Part shown: positions 34,703-41,744 of the stretch, piece after piece
Position numbering within the stretch: position 1 is the first letter of the stretch
How the letters are laid out: every line of letters begins with the position of its first letter
Source of the DNA: Curtobacterium sp. L6-1
GTDB taxonomy: Bacteria > Actinomycetota > Actinomycetes > Actinomycetales > Microbacteriaceae
Length of the DNA: 64,000 nucleotides
Assembly (NCBI RefSeq): GCF_018885305.1
Contig: NZ_CP076544.1
Location: 434,001 to 498,000 of the forward strand
Direction of reading: 5' to 3'
Made by a program: the position numbers and the translations under genes
Notes under the pieces: generated by a model
The model's database searches: none
What the model saw: only the letters and a program-made list of their open reading frames with translations
Told to the model about the DNA's origin: nothing

Positions 34703-34885
34703 ATGCAGAAGCTGCTGACCATCGTCGAGGCGGCACCGCTCGTGCGGAAGACCGAGGCTGCCATGCGGTGGTGGCTCGCGCAGAAGGACTGCCCGGTGAA
34801 GGCCGCGAAGATCGGCGGCCGAGTGTTCGTCCGAGAGACCGACATCGAGACGTACATCGAGGCGCAGTTCGCGGAGGCATCTTGA
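34703..34885 (+). CDS. AlpA/excisionase-like HTH protein
   Basis: A 60-aa DNA-binding protein: LLTIVEAAPLVRKTEAAMRW helix-turn-helix, then KIGGRVFVRETDIETYIEA, the Xis/AlpA wing. As first gene of the rightward operon it may direct excision or activate it. A ribosome-binding site (AAAGGA) precedes the ATG. Its stop overlaps the next ATG by one base. Confidence 0.8.
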   Translation: MQKLLTIVEAAPLVRKTEAAMRWWLAQKDCPVKAAKIGGRVFVRETDIETYIEAQFAEAS

Positions 34886-35334
34886 TGACCCGCACCGCAA
34901 CGAGAAACGCCCCCGAAGCCGGCCAGGGCTTCGAGGGCAACGACCAGAACACCTACAAGGGAGAACCGATCGCCATGAAGACTACTGCGCCCAGAGTCGC
35001 ACACGCCCCCGACAATGAGGAACTCGCCAGTTCAAGGGACAGCGCGCTCGTCCCTTGCGTCGACGAGTCGTGCGCCTACTTCCACCAGGGCCACTATGCG
35101 GACGCCTCGGAACCGCTGTTCGTCCACCGCTTCGTCTCCGTCCGCGAGGAGGGGTTCCGCGTCTCGGTCGAGCGCTTCTCCACGGACGACAACTGGGACC
35201 TCTCGATCAACGTCCTGGACGAGGACCTGACCCCACAGCGCGCACGGCTGCTTGCTCGAGCGCTCGTCCGATGCTCCGATATCACCGAGTCGCTCAACGC
35301 CGAACGTCACCACAACGCCGAGGTCGCCTGCTAG
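34885..35334 (+). CDS. hypothetical element protein, 149 aa
   Basis: No family recognised. The ATG at 34885 overlaps the preceding stop (TGATG) and follows GGAGG. The body (about 45-140) has CVDESCAYFHQGHY, which might bind metal (two Cys, two His), and an acidic FSTDDNWDLSINVLDEDL stretch. The stop abuts the next GTG. Part of the early rightward operon. Confidence 0.6.
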   Translation: MTRTATRNAPEAGQGFEGNDQNTYKGEPIAMKTTAPRVAHAPDNEELASSRDSALVPCVDESCAYFHQGHYADASEPLFVHRFVSVREEGFRVSVERFSTDDNWDLSINVLDEDLTPQRARLLARALVRCSDITESLNAERHHNAEVAC

Positions 35335-35633
35335 TGGACGAGTCCACGTACGAGCGGTGCCGGCAGCGCGGGTGCATCCGGTTCGGCCTCTGGCACACAA
35401 GTCGGGAGACGACGCACCGCTTCCGCACTGTTCACACGGCGCTCGCCGCGGTGTCAGTCGAGAAGCGCACCGAGGACGACCCCTGGGCGGTCTGGCTGGT
35501 TCGGGGCGACGACGAACCGGTGCAGCTGACTGCACCGCCCGACCCGACCCCTGACGTCGGTCATGAGGACCACATGGAGCTCCGTAGCGCCGTTCTGTAC
35601 GCCCTGCGCACCGCGGAGAGGTTCAACGGGTAG
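35334..35633 (+). CDS. hypothetical element protein, 99 aa
   Basis: No family recognised. The GTG overlaps the previous stop by one base. Contains ERCRQRGCIRFGLWH and ends with an amphipathic LYALRTAERF helix. The tight packing with its neighbours and the continuous frame support a real gene. Confidence 0.55.
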   Translation: MDESTYERCRQRGCIRFGLWHTSRETTHRFRTVHTALAAVSVEKRTEDDPWAVWLVRGDDEPVQLTAPPDPTPDVGHEDHMELRSAVLYALRTAERFNG

Positions 35634-35637
35634 GCGA

Positions 35638-35943
35638 GTGAGCTTCAAGGCGATCGAGTGGGCAGTGAAGCAGGAGACGTCACCGACGCAGAAGGCCGTA
35701 CTCATGATGATCGCGTTCCACTTCAACGACGCCGAGCACTGCTCCTGGCCCTCGCACAGCCTGGTGGCGACGGAGACCAACCTCGGCCGATCAACTGTGA
35801 TTCGAACTGTCGCCTCGTTGCAGGGCGATCTCGGTCTCATTGAGATCGAAGCGCGCGAGGACCCATCCGGCAGGAAGACCAGCAACCGCTACTACCTGCC
35901 TGACTACGACCCTCTGTCGCGCCCCACCTCGACGGCTGCCTGA
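35638..35943 (+). CDS. HTH replication-type protein, probably truncated
   Basis: A 101-aa protein with a Helix_turn_helix_36-like domain typical of phage and plasmid replication proteins: SFKAIEWAVKQETSPTQKAV, HCSWPSHSLVATETNLGRST, SNRYYLPDY. Members usually continue with a basic, repetitive tail. Here the frame stops at 35943, but the next bases in another frame (from 35962) read VPERVVP-like repeats and NRKKNRKTNRN, as such tails do. A frameshift or nonsense change is likely. The DNA behind it forms an iteron-like array. Confidence 0.7.
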   Translation: MSFKAIEWAVKQETSPTQKAVLMMIAFHFNDAEHCSWPSHSLVATETNLGRSTVIRTVASLQGDLGLIEIEAREDPSGRKTSNRYYLPDYDPLSRPTSTAA

Positions 35944-35944
35944 T

Positions 35945-36049
35945 GGTCCCGGAGCGAGTAGTACCCGGTCCCGGAGCGGGCAGTGATGGTCCCGGAGCGA
36001 GTAGTACCCCGTCCCGGAGCGGGCAGTACGACGGTCCCGCTCCGGGACC
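35945..36049. repeat. iteron-like array plus inverted copy
   Basis: GGTCCCGGAGCG occurs at 35945, 35967 and 35988 and, with one change, at 36010: spacing 22, 21 and 22 bp, about two helical turns. An inverted pair GGTCCCG-CTC-CGGGACC (36033-36049) follows. Either replication-initiator binding sites or the decayed repetitive tail of the HTH gene, or both. Confidence 0.7.
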
Positions 36050-36181
36050 TGAATAGAAAGAAGAACCGCAAGACGAACCGCAACTTAACCGCAAGTGAAG
36101 GCGAGGCGGTCAGTTCGAGCTCATCGGCCTCGCGCTGATCGCGTCCCTCAGCACCACCAACCCGACCAGGAAGGAAGCCAC

Positions 36182-36361
36182 ATGCCCAGTGAGATGAGCC
36201 ACGAACAGTGGGTTGCTCGCACCCGCCGCATCGAACGCATCAACCAGAAGCAACGCGATCTCCTCATGGACCTCCGCGCAGACCTCATGGCGCAGGTCCG
36301 TCGACTCGACCGGATCCTCAGCCACTCCACGAGTAAGACACCCGACCGGAAGGACACCTGA
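36182..36361 (+). CDS. hypothetical element protein, 59 aa
   Basis: A small, basic and highly helical protein (HEQWVARTRRIERINQKQRD). The ATG has a good AGGAAGGAAG ribosome-binding site 5 nt upstream. Lies directly before the scaffold-like gene (2-nt gap). No family recognised. 36050-36181 before it has no intact gene. Confidence 0.55.
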   Translation: MPSEMSHEQWVARTRRIERINQKQRDLLMDLRADLMAQVRRLDRILSHSTSKTPDRKDT

Positions 36362-36363
36362 CC

Positions 36364-36810
36364 ATGACCACCGACGACACCACGCCCAGCGTCGACCAGC
36401 AGGGCGCAGCATCACCGGCACCCGCACCGGTACCGGCCAACGAGACGCCGAAGAGCGGCAACGCGGAAGCCGCGAAGTACCGCAACCAGCTCCGCGACGT
36501 CACGACGGAACGCGACGCGCTCGCCGCATCCCTCACCGCCGCTAGAAAGACGATGGTCGAGGGCATCGCCGGGAAGAGCCTCGAAAAGCCCGAGTCGCTC
36601 TGGGCCTCCGACACCAAGCTCGAGGACCTCCTCGACGAGGACGGCAATGTCGACAGCGAGAAGGTCACCGCGGCCGCCACGAAGGCGGCCGACGAGCTCG
36701 GGCTGAGGAAGGCACCGACCGGCCCGATCGTTCGTCGTGCCGGCAATGAACCATCCGTCGGAGCAGGACTCACCGGCGGGGGCTTCGCCGGCGCGTTCGC
36801 TCCGCGGTAG
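36364..36810 (+). CDS. phage scaffold-like protein
   Basis: The 148-aa protein has a disordered Pro/Ala N-terminus, a central coiled coil (NAEAAKYRNQLRDVTTERDA, about 32-60), an acidic middle and a Gly-rich end. This architecture, immediately before a major capsid gene, is that of small phage scaffolding proteins that organise capsid assembly. Assigned by composition and position, not by clear homology. Confidence 0.6.
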   Translation: MTTDDTTPSVDQQGAASPAPAPVPANETPKSGNAEAAKYRNQLRDVTTERDALAASLTAARKTMVEGIAGKSLEKPESLWASDTKLEDLLDEDGNVDSEKVTAAATKAADELGLRKAPTGPIVRRAGNEPSVGAGLTGGGFAGAFAPR

Positions 36811-36863
36811 AGTGAGTTCGGTTTCGGGTAGACCCAGGCGGTCGCTCCGGAGCCAACGAGCTT

Positions 36864-36958
36864 GATCCCCAGGTGGGATCTTCGGATGAGGCCAGGTGCC
36901 CGCCGAACAGTCAACTGTTCGCGCGGCCCTGGCCTCATCTCGTTGAGGCGGGCCGCCT
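36864..36958 (+). other. structured leader before the capsid gene
   Basis: Three hairpins in a row. (1) GATCCC-CAGGT-GGGATC, 36864-36880. (2) Outer GATGAGGCCAGG / CCTGGCCTCATC enclosing CGAACAGT-CA-ACTGTTCG, 36885-36939. (3) AGGCG-GGC-CGCCT, 36946-36958. The capsid ATG follows at 36979. It may be a terminator/readthrough or translation-control element between scaffold and capsid, as relative dosage matters for assembly. Confidence 0.6.
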
Positions 36959-36978
36959 GAGTCGAAAGACCAACGATC

Positions 36979-37827
36979 ATGTCCCCGAACCCCATCACGA
37001 CCACCGACTCCGCCAAGGCGTGGTCCCCCGACCTGCAGACTTTCGCCGCCCAGGACGTCATCCCCGAGGCCCTCGTTCTGCAGACCTCTACCGTCGCCGG
37101 CAGCATCGAGGGCGACGAGCCCGCGGTCCGCGTCGCCTACGTCGACGACGCCGACGCCCAGTTCACCGCCGAGGGGGCCGACATCCCCGAAGCCGAGCCC
37201 ACTCTTTCCGAGGTGCTCGTCCACACAGGCAAGGTCACCCTGCTCGTTCGCGTCTCCCGCGAGCAGTACGTGCAGAACGGTACCGCCGACATCCTGTCGG
37301 ACAGTGCACGCCGGGCCGTCCTCAAGAAGGCCAATGAGGCCTACCTGTCCCAGGTGATCCCCACCCCGCCGGCAGTCACGCCCCCGGGGGGTGTGCTCAC
37401 CCACCCAGGTATCCAGGACGGCGGCCAGATCGCCACCAACCTCGACGCCCTCGCCGACGCGTTCACCCTCGTCGAAATCGCCGGCGGCAACGTCACGCAC
37501 CTGCTCGCAGCGCCCGACACGTGGGGTGCGCTCCGGAAGCTCAAGAAGGGCAGCAGCAGCAACGAGAGCCTGCTCGGCGCTGGTACCGACGACGCCGAGA
37601 AGCGCATCCTCAACACGCCCGTGTTCACCTCCAACGCTGTCCCGTCGGGCACCCTCGCGCTGCTCGACAAGTCCGCGATCGTCTCCGCAGCAGGCGCAGT
37701 GCAGGTCGCAACGTCTGAGCACGCGTACTTCGGAAGCGACAGCATCGCGCTCCGCGTCACGTTCCGGTTCGGGCAGAACCTCGTCCGCCCGAAGCGCATC
37801 GCGAAGCTGAGCCTCAAGCTCTCCTGA
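36979..37827 (+). CDS. phage major capsid protein, HK97 type
   Basis: A 282-aa protein with the order and composition of actinophage HK97-fold capsid proteins: VIPEALVLQTSTVAGSIEGD, AQFTAEGADIPEAEPTLSEV, LLVRVSREQYVQNG in the first half and VPSGTLALLDKSAIV, SIALRVTFRFGQNLVRPKRI in the second. No protease or delta domain is fused. Being the only clear morphogenesis gene besides the scaffold, it would let the element make its own (perhaps smaller) capsids while using a helper phage for portal, packaging and tails. Confidence 0.85.
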   Translation: MSPNPITTTDSAKAWSPDLQTFAAQDVIPEALVLQTSTVAGSIEGDEPAVRVAYVDDADAQFTAEGADIPEAEPTLSEVLVHTGKVTLLVRVSREQYVQNGTADILSDSARRAVLKKANEAYLSQVIPTPPAVTPPGGVLTHPGIQDGGQIATNLDALADAFTLVEIAGGNVTHLLAAPDTWGALRKLKKGSSSNESLLGAGTDDAEKRILNTPVFTSNAVPSGTLALLDKSAIVSAAGAVQVATSEHAYFGSDSIALRVTFRFGQNLVRPKRIAKLSLKLS

Positions 37828-37853
37828 GCTCCGCGCCAGCCGGCGAAGAGCCG

Positions 37854-37876
37854 CTCGCTACCCAGGAAGTAGCGAG
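37854..37876 (+). terminator. hairpin after the capsid gene
   Basis: CTCGCTAC-CCAGGAA-GTAGCGAG, a perfect 8-bp stem with a 7-nt loop, 26 nt after the capsid stop. Confidence 0.55.
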
Positions 37877-37884
37877 GCATGCTC

Positions 37885-38073
37885 GCGCCGGCCGGCGCGG
37901 CCTATCGGGCGATAGGGGGGTACCCCCTCCCGCCCCCGGTTTGGCCCTCCCAAGGTCATAGGGCCAATCTCTCCCCGCGATTTTTTCCAACCAAGCCCAG
38001 CGGGACGCCTGCGGTCCGCTGCCGACCGAACAGCTGCCGTTACGACCCTCACGTCGTCCCGCGAGGCTCAACC
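37885..38073. other. non-coding palindrome cluster, candidate packaging (cos-like) site
   Basis: No gene in about 250 bp. It holds GCGCCGGCCGGCGC (37885-37898), CTATCG-GG-CGATAG (37902-37915), GGGGGTACCCCC (37916-37927), a TTGGCCCT/AGGGCCAA inverted pair (37941-37967), then GCGA followed by six T. This G/C-run-then-T-run pattern with nested dyads resembles the neighbourhood of cohesive ends in actinophages. Inference only. Confidence 0.4.
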
Positions 38074-38177
38074 CCACTCATCACCGCTGACGGGAAAAAC
38101 CGTCACACACCCGACAGGAGCACCTGTGATCATCACCACTGGTAGCGGACAGGAGATCACGATCGACCGACCGCATG
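38074..38177. repeat. about 105-bp direct repeat, copy 1
   Basis: Starts CCACTCATCACCGCTGACGG and runs through the ribosome-binding site and first about 18 codons of the 214-aa gene. Copy 2 is at 38795-38899, differing by scattered substitutions and one indel. Confidence 0.85.
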
Positions 38178-38770
38178 GTCGCGAGATCAATCCCGACGTC
38201 TGGGCCATGCCCGACGGCGAGCTGAGGCGGGTGCAGAGGCTGGCGCTTGGCTGGCGCATGGACGTCGTCTACTACGACGACAGCGGCATTCGAGCAATCG
38301 GCCAGTACCGGCCAGAACACATCGACGGGTCGCCGTTCCCCACAGGGTGGAACTCCTGCACCCCGAGGGCCGAGTGCTACACGGGACCGTCAGGTCACAT
38401 GCGGGTCACGCGCTACGTCGCAGAACCGCACCCGAGTCCTCTCCCGCAATGCGGGTGCGGGCTCCGTCTGATGGAGCACATCGGCCAGGTGTCGGAACTG
38501 GTTCGGGAACGTGGTGACCAGTTCCTCAGCGAGTGGTCGCTGCCGAGCGAGCCCGTCCAGCACGCGTTGTGCATCTCGTCGGTCGTCGGACTCGGCCTCA
38601 CCTGCAACGGTGAAGAACTCGACCCCGAGGGCACCATCCGCACGCAGTGGCTCGCCTTGGACGACCATCTGCTGTTCGGTCAGCAGGATGCCCACGTTGC
38701 CGAGATGTTCCGGCAAACCTCCATGGACGTGCACGTCGTACCTGACCTGGGAGCGCTCCGCGACGTGTGA
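38126..38770 (+). CDS. hypothetical cargo protein, 214 aa
   Basis: No family recognised. The GTG start follows AGGAG at a 6-nt spacing. The first half contains WRMDVVYYDDSGIRAIGQYR, the middle a CGCGLRLMEHIGQV segment and scattered Cys, and the end an acidic helical stretch. It is flanked by two copies of a repeat of about 105 bp covering its own ribosome-binding site and start, a sign of a local duplication. Cargo position suggests an accessory (possibly defence or interference) role, but nothing in the sequence proves it. Confidence 0.6.
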   Translation: MIITTGSGQEITIDRPHGREINPDVWAMPDGELRRVQRLALGWRMDVVYYDDSGIRAIGQYRPEHIDGSPFPTGWNSCTPRAECYTGPSGHMRVTRYVAEPHPSPLPQCGCGLRLMEHIGQVSELVRERGDQFLSEWSLPSEPVQHALCISSVVGLGLTCNGEELDPEGTIRTQWLALDDHLLFGQQDAHVAEMFRQTSMDVHVVPDLGALRDV

Positions 38771-38794
38771 AGAGCGGCACAACACGGGCACATG

Positions 38795-38899
38795 CCACTC
38801 ATCACCGCTGACGGAGAGCACCGTCACACAGCTCGACAGAAGCACCTGTGATCATCATCACTGGTAGCGGACAGGGGATCACGACCGACCGACCGCAGG
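38795..38899. repeat. about 105-bp direct repeat, copy 2
   Basis: Second copy of the segment at 38074-38177, after the 214-aa gene. It keeps the ribosome-binding region (with AGAAG instead of AGGAG) and the start codon. Confidence 0.85.
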
Positions 38900-38979
38900 G
38901 CCAACTCATCAGGAGAGCGGCCGGTCGCTCCCCTCTGAGACTTTGCCTCGCTCCGCTACAGTCATCGGGTGCCTACTGA
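38848..38979 (+). pseudogene. truncated 5' copy of the 214-aa cargo gene
   Basis: Within repeat copy 2 the GTG start and about 17 codons match the 214-aa gene (MIIITGSGQGITTDRPQG), then the frame diverges and stops after 43 codons. It reads as the remnant of a second, deleted gene copy. Its tail overlaps the start of the next gene. Confidence 0.5.
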
Positions 38980-39385
38980 GCAGGATGGATCGGAGATCGT
39001 GATTCGGTTCTCCCCCTTCCTCGCTGACCGCCTCCGGGAGAACGCAGAGGACACCTTCGAGGAGGAGCGCGAGCGGGGCGACGCGTCGCCCCGCTATGGT
39101 GTCTCAGTCATCGCGGCCACCCCCGAAGACGGGGAGGACGTTTTGGACACTGTCCGTAGGATCGTCGGGAGCACCACGCTCCGAGGTAAGAAGATCGCCG
39201 TCCTGACGGGGAATGAACTACGTGCGGCTGGGTTCGAGGTGGTGGCGGATCCGAACGCGAAGGAACCGCTGCACCACCTCGTCGGAGACGACCCGTTTTC
39301 AGACCCGCCAAGGGTAGACGAACTAGCATCGCTGCTGGAGGATCGTCGCTTGACGAATCCTGCTTGGAAGGAAGGCTCGAGATGA
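38969..39385 (+). CDS. hypothetical cargo protein, 138 aa
   Basis: No family recognised. TACAGT (38957-38962) lies 6 nt before the GTG, so it is probably a leaderless message with its own promoter. Acidic N-terminal half (TFEEERERGDASPRYGVSV), then a VLDTVRRIVGSTTLRGKKIA block. Overlaps the next gene by 4 nt (ATGA), so it heads a small cargo operon. Confidence 0.6.
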   Translation: MPTEQDGSEIVIRFSPFLADRLRENAEDTFEEERERGDASPRYGVSVIAATPEDGEDVLDTVRRIVGSTTLRGKKIAVLTGNELRAAGFEVVADPNAKEPLHHLVGDDPFSDPPRVDELASLLEDRRLTNPAWKEGSR

Positions 39386-39732
39386 ACCAGGTACGAGTCG
39401 AAGTCGACCTGAACTCCGTGCGCACGGACGGAACCACCCGAGTGCGCCTCGCACGGGCGAGCGGTGAGCTTCACCAGGGGCAGATGGTTACGGCTTACGA
39501 GAGCGAAGACGGCATCGCCGGCGAGGCCTACGTCCTCCGAGTCGACGCGACCACGGGATACGCCTTCCTGACGATCAATCGTGCATCTCTCCGCGACGAC
39601 GATGGGTCGGTCGGTACCATCAACTTCTCGCAGAACGCCAATCGAGCCGTCGCGCGCGTGGCGAATCAGCACGCAACCAGCGCGTCGACCGGTGCCACTG
39701 TTCGTCGGTCGGCCCTGCGCCGCACCTACTAA
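39382..39732 (+). CDS. hypothetical cargo protein, 116 aa
   Basis: No family recognised. Mostly beta-strand pattern in the first 85 residues (QVRVEVDLNSVRTDGTTRVR, MVTAYESEDGIAGEAYVLRV), suggesting a small barrel, then a basic tail ending RRSALRRTY. AAGGAAGG precedes the ATG. Coupled to the 138-aa gene and followed 9 nt later by the DUF6941-like gene. Confidence 0.6.
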   Translation: MNQVRVEVDLNSVRTDGTTRVRLARASGELHQGQMVTAYESEDGIAGEAYVLRVDATTGYAFLTINRASLRDDDGSVGTINFSQNANRAVARVANQHATSASTGATVRRSALRRTY

Positions 39733-39741
39733 CCTGTAAGC

Positions 39742-40179
39742 GTGATCCATCTAGGAGCTGCCCTCCTCTGCGACGCCGCAACCGTCCGAGAGAACCTTCT
39801 CCATGTTCTCGGTGGCGGCGTCACCCGCTTGCCGCGACCGGGATTCCCGGCACCCTTAGGGGCAGATATCGCTCTGCTTCTCTATGTGGACGGCGATTCG
39901 GGCGTAGAGGTGGCGCACAAGGTGACAGGCGTTTGTCGCCTACAGGGCTCGGACGACGAGCCCGTCTTTGGCTTCGAGTACACCCTACGGACTGTGCTTG
40001 GCACCGAAGACGGTGCGCAGTCCGTTTCGGCCATCCTCCCGGCAGCCAACCTCGGTATCCCGAGCGCTGGGGCGTACCAGGTCGAGATTTCGGTGGATGA
40101 CAAGTCAATCGGTCGGATCCCGTTCACCGCCACGCTGGACGAGAACATGTTCGCTGACCTGGGGGACCTTTCGGGCTGA
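39742..40179 (+). CDS. DUF6941-like protein, 145 aa
   Basis: The start HLGAALLCDAATVRENLLHV followed by LGGGVTRLPRPGFPAPLGAD resembles the small DUF6941 family, whose function is unknown. The protein is beta-rich and ends in an acidic helix. GTG start, 9 nt after the previous gene. Third gene of the cargo operon; a strong hairpin follows at 40265-40317. Confidence 0.6.
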   Translation: MIHLGAALLCDAATVRENLLHVLGGGVTRLPRPGFPAPLGADIALLLYVDGDSGVEVAHKVTGVCRLQGSDDEPVFGFEYTLRTVLGTEDGAQSVSAILPAANLGIPSAGAYQVEISVDDKSIGRIPFTATLDENMFADLGDLSG

Positions 40180-40264
40180 TCCACCGATTGGTTGGGCACC
40201 ACTTGGCACTCGTGCAGTGACCTTCTCCTGATCCACGCAGAGTGCCGGCCCGGGTACAAGGCAA

Positions 40265-40317
40265 CGGCAAGACCCCCCCCCACAGGCTTCATTCCGAAGA
40301 ACGTGGGGGTCTTGCCG
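40265..40317. terminator. bidirectional hairpin with C-run
   Basis: CGGCAAGACCCCC pairs with GGGGGTCTTGCCG across a loop of about 27 nt. It separates the convergent DUF6941-like (+) and 113-aa (-) genes. Confidence 0.7.
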
Positions 40318-40325
40318 CTGCGCTG

Positions 40326-40667
40326 TCAGTCCTCGCGGACGACCTGGAAGTCTTGAGGACGCAAGCCGGCGTCAATGAGACCGTTGGCTGCCCCGTTCGA
40401 CCGCAGCCGGTAATGACCCGCTATGCCGCATGCCTTCGCAAACTCGTGAACGTCGAAATTCGGGTCTACGGATGCGAGCTGCTGAGCAACGACCCACATG
40501 ACGTTGAGTACGACGGTCTCGGTCTGCTCCTGCGAAAGCTGTTCGATCGACTTCTTCTTGCGATCCACGTCGCGCTGGTGGCCAGCGCGGTCAGCCCGGA
40601 AGGGCGCGTCGGACCAGTCGTGTCCAGCAATTTCGGCAGCGAAGTTCTGAGCTATCTGACTGAGCAT
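40326..40667 (-). CDS. hypothetical cargo protein, 113 aa
   Basis: No family recognised. ATG preceded by GAGGAGGACAAC. Contains RDVDRKKKSIEQLSQEQTET and a hydrophobic LNVMWVVAQQLASVDPNFDV segment, with a C-terminal helical region. The only cargo gene in the right half on the minus strand apart from the HTH remnant. Confidence 0.55.
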   Translation of the reverse strand: MLSQIAQNFAAEIAGHDWSDAPFRADRAGHQRDVDRKKKSIEQLSQEQTETVVLNVMWVVAQQLASVDPNFDVHEFAKACGIAGHYRLRSNGAANGLIDAGLRPQDFQVVRED

Positions 40668-40795
40668 GTTGTCCTCCTCAGGACGCTCTACGGGCCCTGC
40701 CGACCAGGTCCCATGGCGTGATGATACTGGAAGACACCGACGATCTCGGCGCGTGCATCCTTCCTCGCGTCTCCAGCCGGCGCTAGCCTGCGAGC

Positions 40796-40972
40796 ATGAC
40801 TTACCTACAAGCGGCTGACCACGCAGACAAAGCAGCAGACCTTGCCGACAAGGCCGGGATGATGCGGAACAACGACGAACCGGATCGTGCTTTCGAGTGT
40901 CTGTCGTTCGCTGTCCTGGAGCTGAGCAAGGCAGTCGCGGAGCTGTCGCGCGCTGCGCACCGCGCGAGCTGA
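40796..40972 (+). CDS. small leaderless cargo protein, 58 aa
   Basis: The -10 box TAGCCT (40784-40789) ends exactly 6 nt before the ATG, the leaderless layout used by many genes here. The 58-aa product is helical and Ala-rich (MTYLQAADHADKAADLADKA, then FECLSFAVLELSKAVAEL), like a short helical pair. It is followed after 3 nt by the 146-aa gene, making a two-gene unit. Confidence 0.6.
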   Translation: MTYLQAADHADKAADLADKAGMMRNNDEPDRAFECLSFAVLELSKAVAELSRAAHRAS

Positions 40973-40975
40973 CCG

Positions 40976-41416
40976 ATGACCTACGCACTCGAGCATGAGA
41001 ACACCCTCGAGGGCCAGGCCGACGGCCCGTACCGCACTGGCACGTACGCAACTGTCAACGAGGCGAAGCGCGCCGGCGAGCGTCTCGCAGTGAAGGGCGG
41101 GGTAGCGAACGTCCTGATCCGCGACCGAGGTGACGTCATCAGCATCCTGGAGGGGAACCTCGTGTCCGAGTTCATCAATGGGATCTGGCATGACGGCGGC
41201 ATCGTCGACGTCAAGAGCTGGTGGTCGAAGCTCGACGACAGCACTCGAGCATGGCTGCTCGAGCACACGGACGATCAGCTGCCTGACGAAGTTCTCCACG
41301 CCGTCATCGCTGCCGGCGGCACCGTACCCGGGACGAAATGGGAACACCAGAACCAGTACGACTTCCGCCTACCCGAGACCACGGTCGCCTGGATCAAGCA
41401 GCATCGGCAGCCGTAG
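40976..41416 (+). CDS. hypothetical cargo protein, 146 aa
   Basis: No family recognised. Starts MTYALEHENTLEGQADGPYR; contains GVANVLIRDRGDVISILEGN and the Trp-rich VKSWWSKLDDSTRAWLLEH. Transcribed with the 58-aa gene upstream. A small-plus-larger gene pair in cargo can be a toxin/antitoxin or anti-phage pair, but no motif shows it. Confidence 0.55.
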   Translation: MTYALEHENTLEGQADGPYRTGTYATVNEAKRAGERLAVKGGVANVLIRDRGDVISILEGNLVSEFINGIWHDGGIVDVKSWWSKLDDSTRAWLLEHTDDQLPDEVLHAVIAAGGTVPGTKWEHQNQYDFRLPETTVAWIKQHRQP

Positions 41417-41543
41417 CGCCGGGTTGCCGGGTGCGCTTCGGTTCTTCTCCGGCGAAGCCCCTGCGGCGCTTACCGCACCGCAAAACAGCCACCCGCCCCG
41501 CCCGTGAGTCGCATGACACTGCCGTTCCCGACAAGCGGGCGAG

Positions 41544-41744
41544 TCACGGTCTTCCGGCGGCGATCCACGCGACGTATCGGTCTGCCTCTTGATGCTCAAT
41601 CACGAACTTCGACCTGCCGTTACGGTGGCCCTCGAGCCTCCCCGCCTGGATGTCGTTTCGGACGTACTGTCTCGACATGCCGATCGCGTCTGCAAGGTCG
41701 GTGACGTCCCAGAGCATCCTCGTGGGTGCGCTTGATGCGATCAA
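41544..41744 (-). CDS. HTH protein, C-terminal part of a frameshifted gene
   Basis: The 66-codon frame encodes an excisionase-type helix-turn-helix: LWDVTDLADAIGMSRQYVRN, then GRLEGHRNGRSKFVIEHQEA. The first start candidate is a TTG at 41744. An ATG (at MLWDV) 9 codons later is also possible. It overlaps the frame at 41620-41844 and together they look like one protein of about 100 aa broken by a -1 shift near 41745. Confidence 0.5.
   Translation of the reverse strand: MIASSAPTRMLWDVTDLADAIGMSRQYVRNDIQAGRLEGHRNGRSKFVIEHQEADRYVAWIAAGRP

Noticed and set aside
35945..36049. CRISPR array
   Set aside because: Repeats of 12 bp at 21-22-bp spacing with near-identical spacers; no cas genes nearby.
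35943..36056. 37-codon ORF starting at the HTH stop
   Set aside because: Gly/Pro/Ser repeat peptide from the iteron-like DNA; no RBS and no homology seen.
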